A DNA stretch of 55,132 bases, from contig JAZNOL010000115.1 in the NCBI GenBank assembly GCA_045580815.1, forward strand, positions 1-55,132, given 5' to 3'. The translations under genes and the position numbers were made by a program. This document shows, piece by piece, positions 8,006 to 16,287 of the stretch; positions within the stretch are counted from its first letter, which is position 1, and each line of letters starts with the position of its first letter. The notes beneath the pieces were generated by a model, which was given only the letters and a program-made list of their open reading frames with translations, was not told where the DNA came from and did not search any database. This DNA is from JAZNOL01 sp045580815. Lineage in GTDB: Bacteria > Bacillota > Clostridia > RUG12999.

Positions 8006-10015
8006 ATGAAAAAATTTACAAGCTTATTAGTTTTGGTGTGCATGCTCGTTATGTGCTTTGCGGTAACAAATGTTTCTGCTGCAACAGACGACAATCTCCA
8101 GTATTTACTTGTTGATGCTCTCAGCTGGAGTGATGCAGCTGAAGGCGCAACAGAACAGTTTAACACAGCAGTACTCAAAAACTGTGCACCGAGTGCAGAT
8201 TTTGATGCGTTGGCAGACACAACTCTTACAATGATTACAGCGAATTCAGATTCTGCAAAAGTTAAAGCTCTTACAAAAGATGATGTAAAAGCTGCTCTTA
8301 CAGCTTTTGGAAACGCTACAACATCATCACTTACATCTGTGGGCAAAACTGTTCAGCAGATTTATACAGAACGTGAATTTGAAAGCAAAACAGCATACAC
8401 AGGTCAGATTGGTGTAGGCGGTTACTTCGGTGACGGTCTTAAAACACTCATTCCTGATACAGGTGCTGTTACAGGCTACGAATTTGAAGATTTGAGAAAA
8501 CAGCTTAATACTGCTCTTACAGGCGAAGAAGATAACAACAACGGTCTTCGTTTTGCTCTTCTTTATCTGCGTGAACAGGTATATATCAACAAAATGATTG
8601 GTATTGCTCCTGCTGAAACACATATCTCAAGCTTCGATACATACACAAATACTTTCGATTTCTATATCAGCAGCAAAGTTACAAGCACTGCAGCAAAAGA
8701 TCAGATTATCGGAACAACAAGCGACCTTATCACAATGCTTCCTGCTCTTAAAGCAGAGGTTGATGCAAAATCAGGTGCAAATCTTACAGAAAAATTCATG
8801 GTTTATATAGAAGAACTTCTTAATGCAGGCGATGCTGCACAGAAAGCAAGCTTCTATGATTTCCTTGATGATAACTACCGTACAGATGAAGGTATTATTA
8901 TAATCTCAACATCTTCAAAACCGTCTTCAGGCGGTGGCGGCGGTGGCGGTGTGACAACATATGTTGTTACATATGCTAACACAGTAGGTGGTTCACTTGA
9001 CGGTGAAACAACAGAAAAAGTAAGATATGGTGCTAAACCGGCAAAAGTTCCTACACCTGTTCCGGCAGAAGGTTATGTATTCAAAGGCTGGAGCGAGGAT
9101 GGTGGCGAAACATATGTTGATCCCACAACAGTTGTAATCAAAAAGAAAACAACTTTCACAGCAGTATTTGCTCCCGAAGGCGAACAGCCCGGAACAGATG
9201 GCCCGTTTGATACCTCAAGCCACTATGCTTACATGAAAGGTTATCCGGACGGTTCATTCAGACCTAATGGTAACATGACACGTGCAGAGGTTGCAGTTAT
9301 GTTCTCACGTCTGCTTGCAGAAAAAATGGATATTAACGAAAATTACGAATGTAACTTTACAGATGTAGATGCTGATGACTGGTTTAAAAACCACATCGGT
9401 TACATGAGCCAGATTGGTGCAATCAAAGGTTATCCGGATGGTTCATTCAAACCTAACGGCAGCATCACACGTGCAGAATTTGCAGCAATGGCTTCACGTT
9501 TTGACAAACTCACAGCAGGTGCAGCTGCAACATTTACAGATATTGATGAAAGCCACTGGGCATATGATTACATCAGCTTTGCGGCAGACCACGGCTGGAT
9601 TGCAGGTTATGAAGATAATACTGTAAGACCTGACAACTACATCACTCGTGCAGAAGTTGTAACAGTTACAAACAGAATGCTTGGTCGCCCTGCAACAGCA
9701 GAACACACATCATACATTGCAATGCCTATCGACTTTAACGATGTTGAATCAACAGATTGGTATTACTTCGATGTTGTTGAATGTTCAAATGACCATGACG
9801 GTTTTGAAGAAACAGCAGTAGAAGAAGAAACAACTGAAGAAGCGGTTGAAGGCGAAGAAGCTGCCGAAGAAGTGGTTGAAGGCGAAGAAACTACAGAAGA
9901 AGCAACTGAAGAATCAGCAGAACCTGTAGAAGGTGAAGAAGCTACAGAAGAGACAACTGAAGTTGCCGAAGACGAAAATACTGTTGAAGAAACAGAAGAA
10001 AAACCTGCTGAATAA
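8006..10015 (+). CDS. Secreted SLH-domain surface protein with InlB-type repeat and acidic tail
   Basis: The 669-residue protein has a signal peptide (to about residue 27, ending VSAA), an unassigned helical region (about 30-300), a glycine run (about 307-314) and a Listeria-Bacteroides (InlB B-type) repeat with YVFKGWSEDGGETY (about 317-395). Three SLH domains follow, about 400-570, with KGYPDGSFRPNGNMTRAE, KGYPDGSFKPNGSITRAE and a more divergent third copy (DNTVRPDNYITRAE). SLH domains bind pyruvylated wall polymers. The C-terminal 70 residues are almost all Glu, Thr, Ala and Val (VEGEE repeats). ATG 8006 is preferred to the GTG at 7997 because GAGGTG precedes it. It is monocistronic, with its own promoter and terminator, and probably abundant. 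Confidence 0.9.
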   Translation: MKKFTSLLVLVCMLVMCFAVTNVSAATDDNLQYLLVDALSWSDAAEGATEQFNTAVLKNCAPSADFDALADTTLTMITANSDSAKVKALTKDDVKAALTAFGNATTSSLTSVGKTVQQIYTEREFESKTAYTGQIGVGGYFGDGLKTLIPDTGAVTGYEFEDLRKQLNTALTGEEDNNNGLRFALLYLREQVYINKMIGIAPAETHISSFDTYTNTFDFYISSKVTSTAAKDQIIGTTSDLITMLPALKAEVDAKSGANLTEKFMVYIEELLNAGDAAQKASFYDFLDDNYRTDEGIIIISTSSKPSSGGGGGGGVTTYVVTYANTVGGSLDGETTEKVRYGAKPAKVPTPVPAEGYVFKGWSEDGGETYVDPTTVVIKKKTTFTAVFAPEGEQPGTDGPFDTSSHYAYMKGYPDGSFRPNGNMTRAEVAVMFSRLLAEKMDINENYECNFTDVDADDWFKNHIGYMSQIGAIKGYPDGSFKPNGSITRAEFAAMASRFDKLTAGAAATFTDIDESHWAYDYISFAADHGWIAGYEDNTVRPDNYITRAEVVTVTNRMLGRPATAEHTSYIAMPIDFNDVESTDWYYFDVVECSNDHDGFEETAVEEETTEEAVEGEEAAEEVVEGEETTEEATEESAEPVEGEEATEETTEVAEDENTVEETEEKPAE

Positions 10016-10085
10016 TCAGTCACTTTGGCGGAATTGATTTTCCATATGGGCTTTATTGATTAAAGCAGTAAAAACTTAAAAAAAG

Positions 10086-10111
10086 AAAAGCCCACCTCGT
10101 GTGGGCTTTTT
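10086..10111 (+). terminator. Rho-independent terminator
   Basis: A perfect 10-bp stem (10086-10095 with 10101-10110) with loop CTCGT ends in a T run. It closes the SLH protein gene. Confidence 0.9.
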
Positions 10112-10198
10112 CAATAAAATAAACTATTGTACATAAAAAACACTATTAAGAGGATAATAAAATAAAACATACATATCTACGACACAAAACAACATTAT

Positions 10199-10238
10199 TT
10201 TACATAGATTTAACATTAAGAAGATAGCAGATTTTACA
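10199..10238 (+). promoter_or_regulatory. Candidate PhoP boxes upstream of the phosphate symporter
   Basis: TTTACA (10199-10204) and TTAACA (10210-10215) lie on an exact 11-bp period, and TTTACA recurs at 10233-10238. Bacillus PhoP binds TT(A/T/C)A(C/T)A direct repeats about 11 bp apart. A TATAAT at 10248-10253 follows and could be the -10 of an activator-dependent promoter, since no good -35 box is present. The response regulator encoded at 12972 is the obvious candidate ligand. Confidence 0.4.
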
Positions 10239-10305
10239 TTTGTATTATATAATAAAAACGTGTGAAGTTACATAAATACTCAATTAAAAAACGGAGGAGT
10301 TACAA

Positions 10306-12066
10306 ATGACATTTTTTGACGTGTTAAGTCTTGTTGGCGGTCTGGCACTGTTTCTTTACGGAATGGACGTAATGGGCGACGGGCTTAAAAAACTTGCCGG
10401 TGGCAGACTTGAAGTATTTCTTGGTAAAATGACCTCAAACAGAATCAAAGGTTTTTTACTTGGATTTATTGTGACTGCAATTATTCAGTCGTCGTCAGCA
10501 ACAACAGTTATGCTGGTTGGTTTTGTAAACTCGGGCATAATGACACTTGGTCAGTCTATAAGTGTAATTATGGGTGCAAACATCGGTACAACAGTTACTT
10601 CATGGTTGCTCAGCCTTACAGGTATAGGCGAAGGAGCATCAACAATACTTCAATTGTTTAAACCCAGTTCATTCACTCCGATACTTGCTGTTATTGGTGT
10701 AATAATGATAATGGCAGGCAAAACAGACAAGAAAAAAGATATAGGAACAATTTTAATAGGCTTTGCAGTATTGATGTTCGGCATGGACGCAATGAGTGCC
10801 GCAATGGACGGACTTAAAGACAGCGAATCCTTTGCTCAGATTCTTGTAATGTTCTCGAATCCGATTCTTGGTATTCTTACAGGTACACTTCTTACTGCAA
10901 TTATCCAGTCATCTTCGGCATCAGTAGGTATTTTGCAGGCAATGTCGCTGACAGGTGCAATATCATATTCCACAGCAATACCGATTATTCTCGGTCAGAA
11001 CATTGGTACAACTATAACTCCTATTTTGTCTGCAATCAGCGGAAACAGAGAAGCAAAACGTGTGGCGTTGTCTTGTCTGTATATCAAAATGATAGGCGTT
11101 GTTGTTGTTTCTGTAGTATTTTATATTTTACACGGCGTGATTAACTTTGCGTTTATGGATGCTCATGTTGACCCACTTTCAATAGCGGTTGTGCATACGC
11201 TCTTTAATATTTTTTCTACGGTTATACTGTTGCCGTGTTGCTCACTTCTTGAAAAACTTGCTGTTATTACAGTTAAAGGCAAGGGTGATAAAGAAGAGAA
11301 AAAGAGCGATTTTGATACTCTTGACGAACGTTTTTTGGCGGTTCCTTCATTTGCTGTTGAAAAATGTCGTGACCTTGTTAGCAAAATGGCAAAAGAAGCA
11401 AAAAAAGGTATGTTTGATGCGACAACCTTGCTTTCTGAATTTGACACAAATAAGGTTGAAGATATTCTTAAAGCTGAAAAAGATGTGGATAAATATGAAG
11501 ACAAAATCAGCACATATCTTGTTAAACTGGCAGAAATGCAGCTTTCAACAAAAGACAGTAACGAGGTTACAAAACTGCTTCATGTAATCGGTGACGTTGA
11601 AAGAATTTCCGACCATTCGGTAAATATTCTTGAAACGGCACAGGAAATTACAGAGAAAAATATCGAATTTTCAGAACGTGCAAAACACGACATCGGAGTT
11701 ATCACAAATGCTGTTTGTGAGGTTATTACAATTGCAACAGATGCACTTGTTCATGAAGACCTTGAACTGGCAAAACGCGTTGAACCCCTTGAACAGATTA
11801 TTGATAAGCTTAAAAGAAAAATCAAAAACAATCACATTCTCCGTCTTAAAGACGGCGATTGCACCGTTGAACTTGGCTTTATTCTTTCTGACCTGCTCAA
11901 CAACTATGAGCGTGTTGCTGACCATTGTTCCAACATTGCGGTTTGCTTGCTTGAGATGGAAAATAACTCCTTTGAAACTCATGAATACCTCAATCACGTT
12001 AAAAACGACGGTGAAAACAAATTCTTTGAGCAGTACGATATATATAAAAAGAAATACAGCTTATAA
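10306..12066 (+). CDS. Na+/phosphate cotransporter with PhoU-like C-terminal domain
   Basis: The 586-residue protein has two inverted transport repeats with the signature QSSS (AIIQSSSATTVML near residue 60, AIIQSSSASVGIL near 200), each followed by a GxNIGTT motif (GANIGTTVTSWL, GQNIGTTITPIL). The rest of the N-terminal half is hydrophobic helices. From about residue 340 a soluble PhoU-like helical domain follows (IGDVERISDHSVNILETAQE, then LNNYERVADHCSNIAVCLLE). Members import phosphate with sodium, and the PhoU-like part is thought to regulate flux or signalling. The start has GGAGGAG upstream. Nearby regulatory genes and the upstream PhoP-box-like repeats support phosphate control. Confidence 0.92.
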   Translation: MTFFDVLSLVGGLALFLYGMDVMGDGLKKLAGGRLEVFLGKMTSNRIKGFLLGFIVTAIIQSSSATTVMLVGFVNSGIMTLGQSISVIMGANIGTTVTSWLLSLTGIGEGASTILQLFKPSSFTPILAVIGVIMIMAGKTDKKKDIGTILIGFAVLMFGMDAMSAAMDGLKDSESFAQILVMFSNPILGILTGTLLTAIIQSSSASVGILQAMSLTGAISYSTAIPIILGQNIGTTITPILSAISGNREAKRVALSCLYIKMIGVVVVSVVFYILHGVINFAFMDAHVDPLSIAVVHTLFNIFSTVILLPCCSLLEKLAVITVKGKGDKEEKKSDFDTLDERFLAVPSFAVEKCRDLVSKMAKEAKKGMFDATTLLSEFDTNKVEDILKAEKDVDKYEDKISTYLVKLAEMQLSTKDSNEVTKLLHVIGDVERISDHSVNILETAQEITEKNIEFSERAKHDIGVITNAVCEVITIATDALVHEDLELAKRVEPLEQIIDKLKRKIKNNHILRLKDGDCTVELGFILSDLLNNYERVADHCSNIAVCLLEMENNSFETHEYLNHVKNDGENKFFEQYDIYKKKYSL

Positions 12067-12112
12067 TTGCCCTTTTGCGGCATGAGTAAGCTGCAAAAAA
12101 AGAGGCGCTAAA

Positions 12113-12937
12113 ATGAAACGTATTGTAACAGTGCAGGATATTTCCTGTTTTGGCAAATGTTCGTCAACGGTTGCGATGCCGGTGCTGTCGGCGTGCGGCA
12201 TCGAAACCGTGCTGTTGCCTACTGCAATTCTTTCCACACACACAGGTGAATTTAAAGGCTACACTTATCTGCCTTTTGAAGACGAAATGCAAAAAATAAT
12301 AAACCATTGGAAAACTCTTGATTTAGTGTTTGATGCAATTTATGTGGGATATATCGGCAGACCGGGTGAGGTTGATATAACAGAAAAGTTCATTTCTGAT
12401 TTTAGAAAAGACGACACTCTGATTTATATTGACCCGGCAATGGCAGACAACGGAAAGCTCTATTCCGGTATAGACGAAACTTATGTTGAAAAAATAAAAA
12501 ATCTTTGTCGCAGGGCGGATATAATATCACCGAATGTGACAGAAGCGGCAATTTTAGCCGGATGTGAAATACGGCAGAATTATACATATGACAATATGAA
12601 AGAAATTGCGGCAAAGCTGGGCGAAATTACATCAAAAACAGTAATTACCGGTGTGCACCATGACGACGGAATCTGCACATATACAGCCGAGGACGGTAAA
12701 ATAACAGAGAAAATAAAAAAACCGCTGAGGAATGGTATTTTTTATGGTGCCGGAGACCTTTTTTCAAGCGTGTTTGTGGCAGCTTATCTGAACGGAAAAT
12801 CGCTTGAACAGGCGGCTGAAGATGCCAGCGAGTTTGTGAGTATCTGTATAGCGGACATGATGGATGAGCACGAAAAATATTGGTACGGTGTTAATTTTGA
12901 ACGTCATTTGTGGCGACTTACAAAAGACAAAAACTAA
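12113..12937 (+). CDS. Pyridoxamine kinase (PfkB/ribokinase fold)
   Basis: The 274-residue protein matches the pyridoxamine/pyridoxal kinase group, which phosphorylates B6 vitamers. It has the N-terminal substrate motif VTVQDISCFGKCSSTVAMP, the lid region LSTHTGEFKGYTYLPFEDEM, a central IYIDPAMADNGKLYSGI, SPNVTEAAILAGCE and the catalytic GAGDLFSSVFVAAYL, whose Asp is the usual base. It starts at an ATG after AGAGGCG, 46 nt behind the symporter, and probably shares its transcript. HMP kinase activity is a less likely alternative because of the DISCFGKCS start. Confidence 0.88.
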   Translation: MKRIVTVQDISCFGKCSSTVAMPVLSACGIETVLLPTAILSTHTGEFKGYTYLPFEDEMQKIINHWKTLDLVFDAIYVGYIGRPGEVDITEKFISDFRKDDTLIYIDPAMADNGKLYSGIDETYVEKIKNLCRRADIISPNVTEAAILAGCEIRQNYTYDNMKEIAAKLGEITSKTVITGVHHDDGICTYTAEDGKITEKIKKPLRNGIFYGAGDLFSSVFVAAYLNGKSLEQAAEDASEFVSICIADMMDEHEKYWYGVNFERHLWRLTKDKN

Positions 12938-12971
12938 TTAAACGGCAGAAATACAAAAGGGAGATTAAGAG

Positions 12972-13643
12972 ATGAAAACTGTTTTCTGTATTGAAGATGA
13001 GGCGAATATACGCGAGCTTATAGAATACACCTTAAAATCGGTTGGTTTTGAAGTTTGCGGCTTTGAAAACGGTCAGTCATTTTTTGACGAGCTTTCTTTT
13101 AAAACTCCCGATATTGTGCTTATTGACCTTATGCTGCCCGATATGGACGGCATGGAGATTTTAAAAAGAATCCGTGAAACAGAAGAAACAAAAAATTTGC
13201 CGGCGATTATACTTACTGCAAAATCGGGCAGAATGGATAAAATCAAAGGTCTTGACAGCGGTGCAGACGATTATATCGTAAAGCCCTTTGATGTGCTTGA
13301 GCTTGTGTCGAGAATAAATGCGGTTTTGCGCAGAAGTGACGTTGCCGGTGGCAGTGATGTTATCAATTATAAAGAAATACATATAGACAACAAAAAACGC
13401 AGTGTAAGTGTGAGCGGTGAAAATGTCACTCTCACATATAAAGAATACAAGCTGCTTTATATGCTTCTTTCAAATGTGGGAACGGTGCTTTCCCGCGAAA
13501 AAATAACGGATTATGTATGGGATACGGATTTTGCCGGCGAATCCAGAACTCTTGATGTGCACATCCGCTCACTTCGTCAGAAGTTGGGCAGTGCCGGAGA
13601 ATATATCGAAACCGTGCGTAATGTCGGTTATAAGGTCGGATGA
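12972..13643 (+). CDS. OmpR/PhoB-family response regulator
   Basis: The 223-residue protein has a receiver domain with the acidic pair at 9-10, phosphoacceptor Asp52 (VLIDLMLPDMDG), a Thr in ILTAKSG and Lys in DDYIVKPFDVLE. A C-terminal winged helix follows (LTYKEYKLLYMLLSNVGTVL, SRTLDVHIRSLRQKLG). GGGAGA precedes the start. Its 3' end overlaps the kinase gene by 4 nt (ATGA). Being two genes behind a Na/Pi symporter makes a PhoP/PhoB role likely, which is inference from context. Confidence 0.93.
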   Translation: MKTVFCIEDEANIRELIEYTLKSVGFEVCGFENGQSFFDELSFKTPDIVLIDLMLPDMDGMEILKRIRETEETKNLPAIILTAKSGRMDKIKGLDSGADDYIVKPFDVLELVSRINAVLRRSDVAGGSDVINYKEIHIDNKKRSVSVSGENVTLTYKEYKLLYMLLSNVGTVLSREKITDYVWDTDFAGESRTLDVHIRSLRQKLGSAGEYIETVRNVGYKVG

Positions 13644-15304
13644 TTATGTATAAAAAAATATACCGCAACATGTGCTTTTTGTCGGTGCTGACACTTATTT
13701 TGTCAGCGGCTGTTTCTCTGTCGGTGTTTTATACCTCTTTTGAAAGACGTATGCAGGCAGAAACAGAATACGAAACGCACCTGATTGCGGAATTTTTGAA
13801 TATAAGCGAAGAAAATGAGATTTTTGAAAATATTAATGTGTTATCAAAAACCACGAGGCTGTTTTATATAGGAGAAAACGGAGAAATTATATATGAAACC
13901 GGAGCAAAGCTCCCGGAAAAAACTGATGAGGATATAAAAAAATATATTAAGAAAGCCATTTCGGGCGAAAACGTAAAATTCCGTAAGAACGTTTTTTCAG
14001 CGGGTACTGTTCTTTGCGGACATTTTGAAAAACTTAAAAACGGCAATTATATAGTAGCAATAGCATCCTCGTCACCGGGAAACAGTACGGTGGTAGGCGT
14101 TGTGGGGACGTTTTGCATAGTAGGATTGCTTATTTTCATTCTTTCGGTGATAATTGCCCGCAAGCTTACAGAAAATATTGTAAAACCTATAGGAAACGAA
14201 ACAGAAGAAACTGACAGTACATATAAAGAAATCCGTCCGCTGTTGCAAAGAATACGCAGGCAGGAGGAGGAAATTCTGCGTCAGGTTGAAAAGACGAAAA
14301 CGCAGAAAATAAGACTTCAGGCGATTGCCGATAATATTAATGAGGGGCTGGTTATACTTGACAGCAGTGCAAATGTTATATCCGTCAACAGTTGTGCCCT
14401 TGACATTTTTAAACCCGAAGAGGGTACAGGTATAAAATATAAACATTTTCAGTTTCTGTGCAGAAACTCAAGACTTGAAAAGGCAATTAACAAGGCCGAA
14501 AACGGTGAAAAATGCGACGTTACCATAGAAATTTCATCAAAAATTTATCAAATTTTCTGTAGTCCCGTGTTTGAAAAAGATAAGGTCAGCGGCGTTGTGC
14601 TTTTGCTGTTTGATGTCAGCGAAAGAGAAAAAAGCGAACAAATACGCCGCGAGTTTTCGGCAAATGTGTCGCATGAGCTTAAAACTCCCCTTACCACAAT
14701 TCACGGTTACGCACAGCTTATGTCCAGCGGTATTGCCCGTCCGGAGGATGTAAGCGGATTTTTAAGTAAAATTGAAAAAGAAAGTCTGCGCCTTGTGGCA
14801 CTTATTGACGATATTATAAAACTGTCAAAACTTGACGAAAATATTTCAGCGGACGAAAAAACCGTTGTTGACCTTGAGTCGGTTGTTTGCCAGACAGCGG
14901 AGATTTTAAAAGAGAAAGCTGACAAAAAAGAGGTTGACATTGTTACAAACTGTGACGAAACGAGAATTTTCGCAAATCGGTCACAAATAACAGAGCTTAT
15001 ATATAACCTTTGCGACAATGCAATAAAATACAATAAACAAGGCGGAAAAGTCTTTATGACTGTAGCTGACGGAACTTTGACGGTTGAAGATACAGGTATC
15101 GGAATTGAAGAAAAATATCTTGACAGAATTTTTGAAAGGTTTTTCCGTGCGGATATAAGCCACTCAAACAAAATCAGCGGAACAGGTCTCGGACTTTCTA
15201 TAGTCAAGCATATTGCCCAGGCAAACGGGGCAAAAATAGATGTGAAAAGTGTGCCTGATAAAGGCAGTATATTTACGGTAGAGTTTGAAAAAACAGAGGG
15301 ATGA
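13640..15304 (+). CDS. PhoR-like membrane sensor histidine kinase
   Basis: The 554-residue kinase has an N-terminal membrane helix (about 8-28), an outer sensor loop of about 115 residues, and a second helix (VVGVVGTFCIVGLLIFILSV). A linker and a PAS-like domain (LQAIADNINEGLVILDSSAN) come next. The HisKA box is FSANVSHELKTPLTTIHGYA with phosphoacceptor His345. The ATPase domain has the N box NLCDNAIKYNKQGG, G1 DTGIGI, the F box and G2 GTGLGLSIVKHIA. This order matches the PhoR/WalK type. It overlaps the regulator gene and ends directly in front of the HD gene. Confidence 0.92.
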   Translation: MIMYKKIYRNMCFLSVLTLILSAAVSLSVFYTSFERRMQAETEYETHLIAEFLNISEENEIFENINVLSKTTRLFYIGENGEIIYETGAKLPEKTDEDIKKYIKKAISGENVKFRKNVFSAGTVLCGHFEKLKNGNYIVAIASSSPGNSTVVGVVGTFCIVGLLIFILSVIIARKLTENIVKPIGNETEETDSTYKEIRPLLQRIRRQEEEILRQVEKTKTQKIRLQAIADNINEGLVILDSSANVISVNSCALDIFKPEEGTGIKYKHFQFLCRNSRLEKAINKAENGEKCDVTIEISSKIYQIFCSPVFEKDKVSGVVLLLFDVSEREKSEQIRREFSANVSHELKTPLTTIHGYAQLMSSGIARPEDVSGFLSKIEKESLRLVALIDDIIKLSKLDENISADEKTVVDLESVVCQTAEILKEKADKKEVDIVTNCDETRIFANRSQITELIYNLCDNAIKYNKQGGKVFMTVADGTLTVEDTGIGIEEKYLDRIFERFFRADISHSNKISGTGLGLSIVKHIAQANGAKIDVKSVPDKGSIFTVEFEKTEG

Positions 15305-15305
15305 T

Positions 15306-15965
15306 ATGGTTACATTTGAAGATATTAAAAATAACGAAGAAATAAAAACATATATAACCCGTGCGGATGAATCGCTGATAGCACTTGGATATACCGAGCA
15401 TAGCTTTGCACACGTGGGCAGAGTAGCGCAGACAGCGAAATATATTCTTGAAACCATGGGTGCAAGCGAGCATGAAACCGAGCTTGCACAGATTGCCGCA
15501 TATATGCATGATATAGGCAATCTTGTAAACCGAATTGAACATTCTCAGAGCAGTGCGGTTATGGCGTTTAGGATTCTGGATAATATGGGTATGGAAGCAA
15601 AGGATATTGCAACAATTGTTACAGCAATCGGCAATCATGACGAGGGCACGGGCGTAGCGGTGAATAATGTTGCGGCTGCACTTATTCTGGCGGATAAAAC
15701 GGACGTACGCCGAAGCAGAGTGAGAAACAGCGATTTTGCGAGCTTTGATATTCACGACAGGGTAAACTATTCAGTGCGTGAATCCAATGTTGAAATAAAC
15801 AGCAGAAAGACTAAAATAACACTTAAGCTGGAGGTTGACACGCAGTTCGGCTCGGTTATGGATTATTTTGAAATTTTTATGGGACGTATGATTATGTGCC
15901 GCAAAGCCGCAGAAAAACTGGGTCTGCAATTTAAACTGATGATAAACGGACAACCGCTTATGTAG
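15306..15965 (+). CDS. HD-domain phosphohydrolase
   Basis: The 219-residue protein has the metal ligands of HD proteins: His in SFAHVGRVAQTAKYIL, the HD pair in IAAYMHDIGNLVNR, a further His in GNHDEGTG, and Asp in ALILADKTDVRRSR. The C-terminal part is a beta-rich dimer-like region. There is no signal peptide. HD proteins of this size hydrolyse nucleotides or other phosphoesters, and the substrate is unknown. ATG 15306 starts 1 nt after the kinase stop with AGAGG upstream, so the gene is translationally coupled to the two-component pair. Confidence 0.85.
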   Translation: MVTFEDIKNNEEIKTYITRADESLIALGYTEHSFAHVGRVAQTAKYILETMGASEHETELAQIAAYMHDIGNLVNRIEHSQSSAVMAFRILDNMGMEAKDIATIVTAIGNHDEGTGVAVNNVAAALILADKTDVRRSRVRNSDFASFDIHDRVNYSVRESNVEINSRKTKITLKLEVDTQFGSVMDYFEIFMGRMIMCRKAAEKLGLQFKLMINGQPLM

Positions 15966-15973
15966 AAATATGG

Positions 15974-16276
15974 GGCTGTAGCAAAATGCACAGACCGCAT
16001 AAAGCATAAATTATTCTGATACAAAGCAGTTCAGAAACTAAAAACTTTTAGGAAGAAACAGTAAAATATATGTAGAAATTCGCCCTTCGGCGAATTTCTT
16101 AATTTAATATGCTTTATGCTATGAACAAACTTCACCTCTCGGCGTACCTCTGTACGCCGTCGGGCATGGTCGGGCAAGGCTTTTTAAGCCTTGCCCGACT
16201 TCAGTTTGTCCATTCTGCACTATTTTTCTTTCGCCCCCAAAAAGGCTGTAGCAAAAAAATGCATTTTGCTACAGCC
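15974..16276. mobile_element. 303-bp element with perfect 17-bp terminal inverted repeats (MITE-like)
   Basis: GGCTGTAGCAAAATGCA at 15974-15990 is the exact reverse complement of 16260-16276. Inside are a second inverted pair (15997-16013 with 16100-16119, nearly perfect), an 11-bp hairpin with loop CTTC (16074-16099), an 8-bp hairpin (16140-16159) and a 14-bp perfect stem (16169-16199). There is no coding frame of note. Such nested structure without a gene fits a non-autonomous transposable element, or a structured repeat that has placed itself behind an operon. No target-site duplication is clear. Confidence 0.5.
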
Positions 16277-16283
16277 TTTTTTT
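16239..16283. terminator. Bidirectional terminator, 18-bp perfect stem
   Basis: 16239-16256 pairs perfectly with 16264-16281 around a 7-nt loop, flanked by A and T runs on both strands. It lies between convergent genes (HD hydrolase on plus, beta-propeller glycosidase on minus) and is formed by the right end of the MITE-like element. Confidence 0.85.
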
Positions 16284-16287
16284 ATAT

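Noticed and set aside
8920..8950. Glycine-codon run as a CRISPR-like or tandem DNA repeat
   Set aside because: It is a coding linker of about eight glycines before a structured domain, and a similar run occurs in the SLH protein at 35371.
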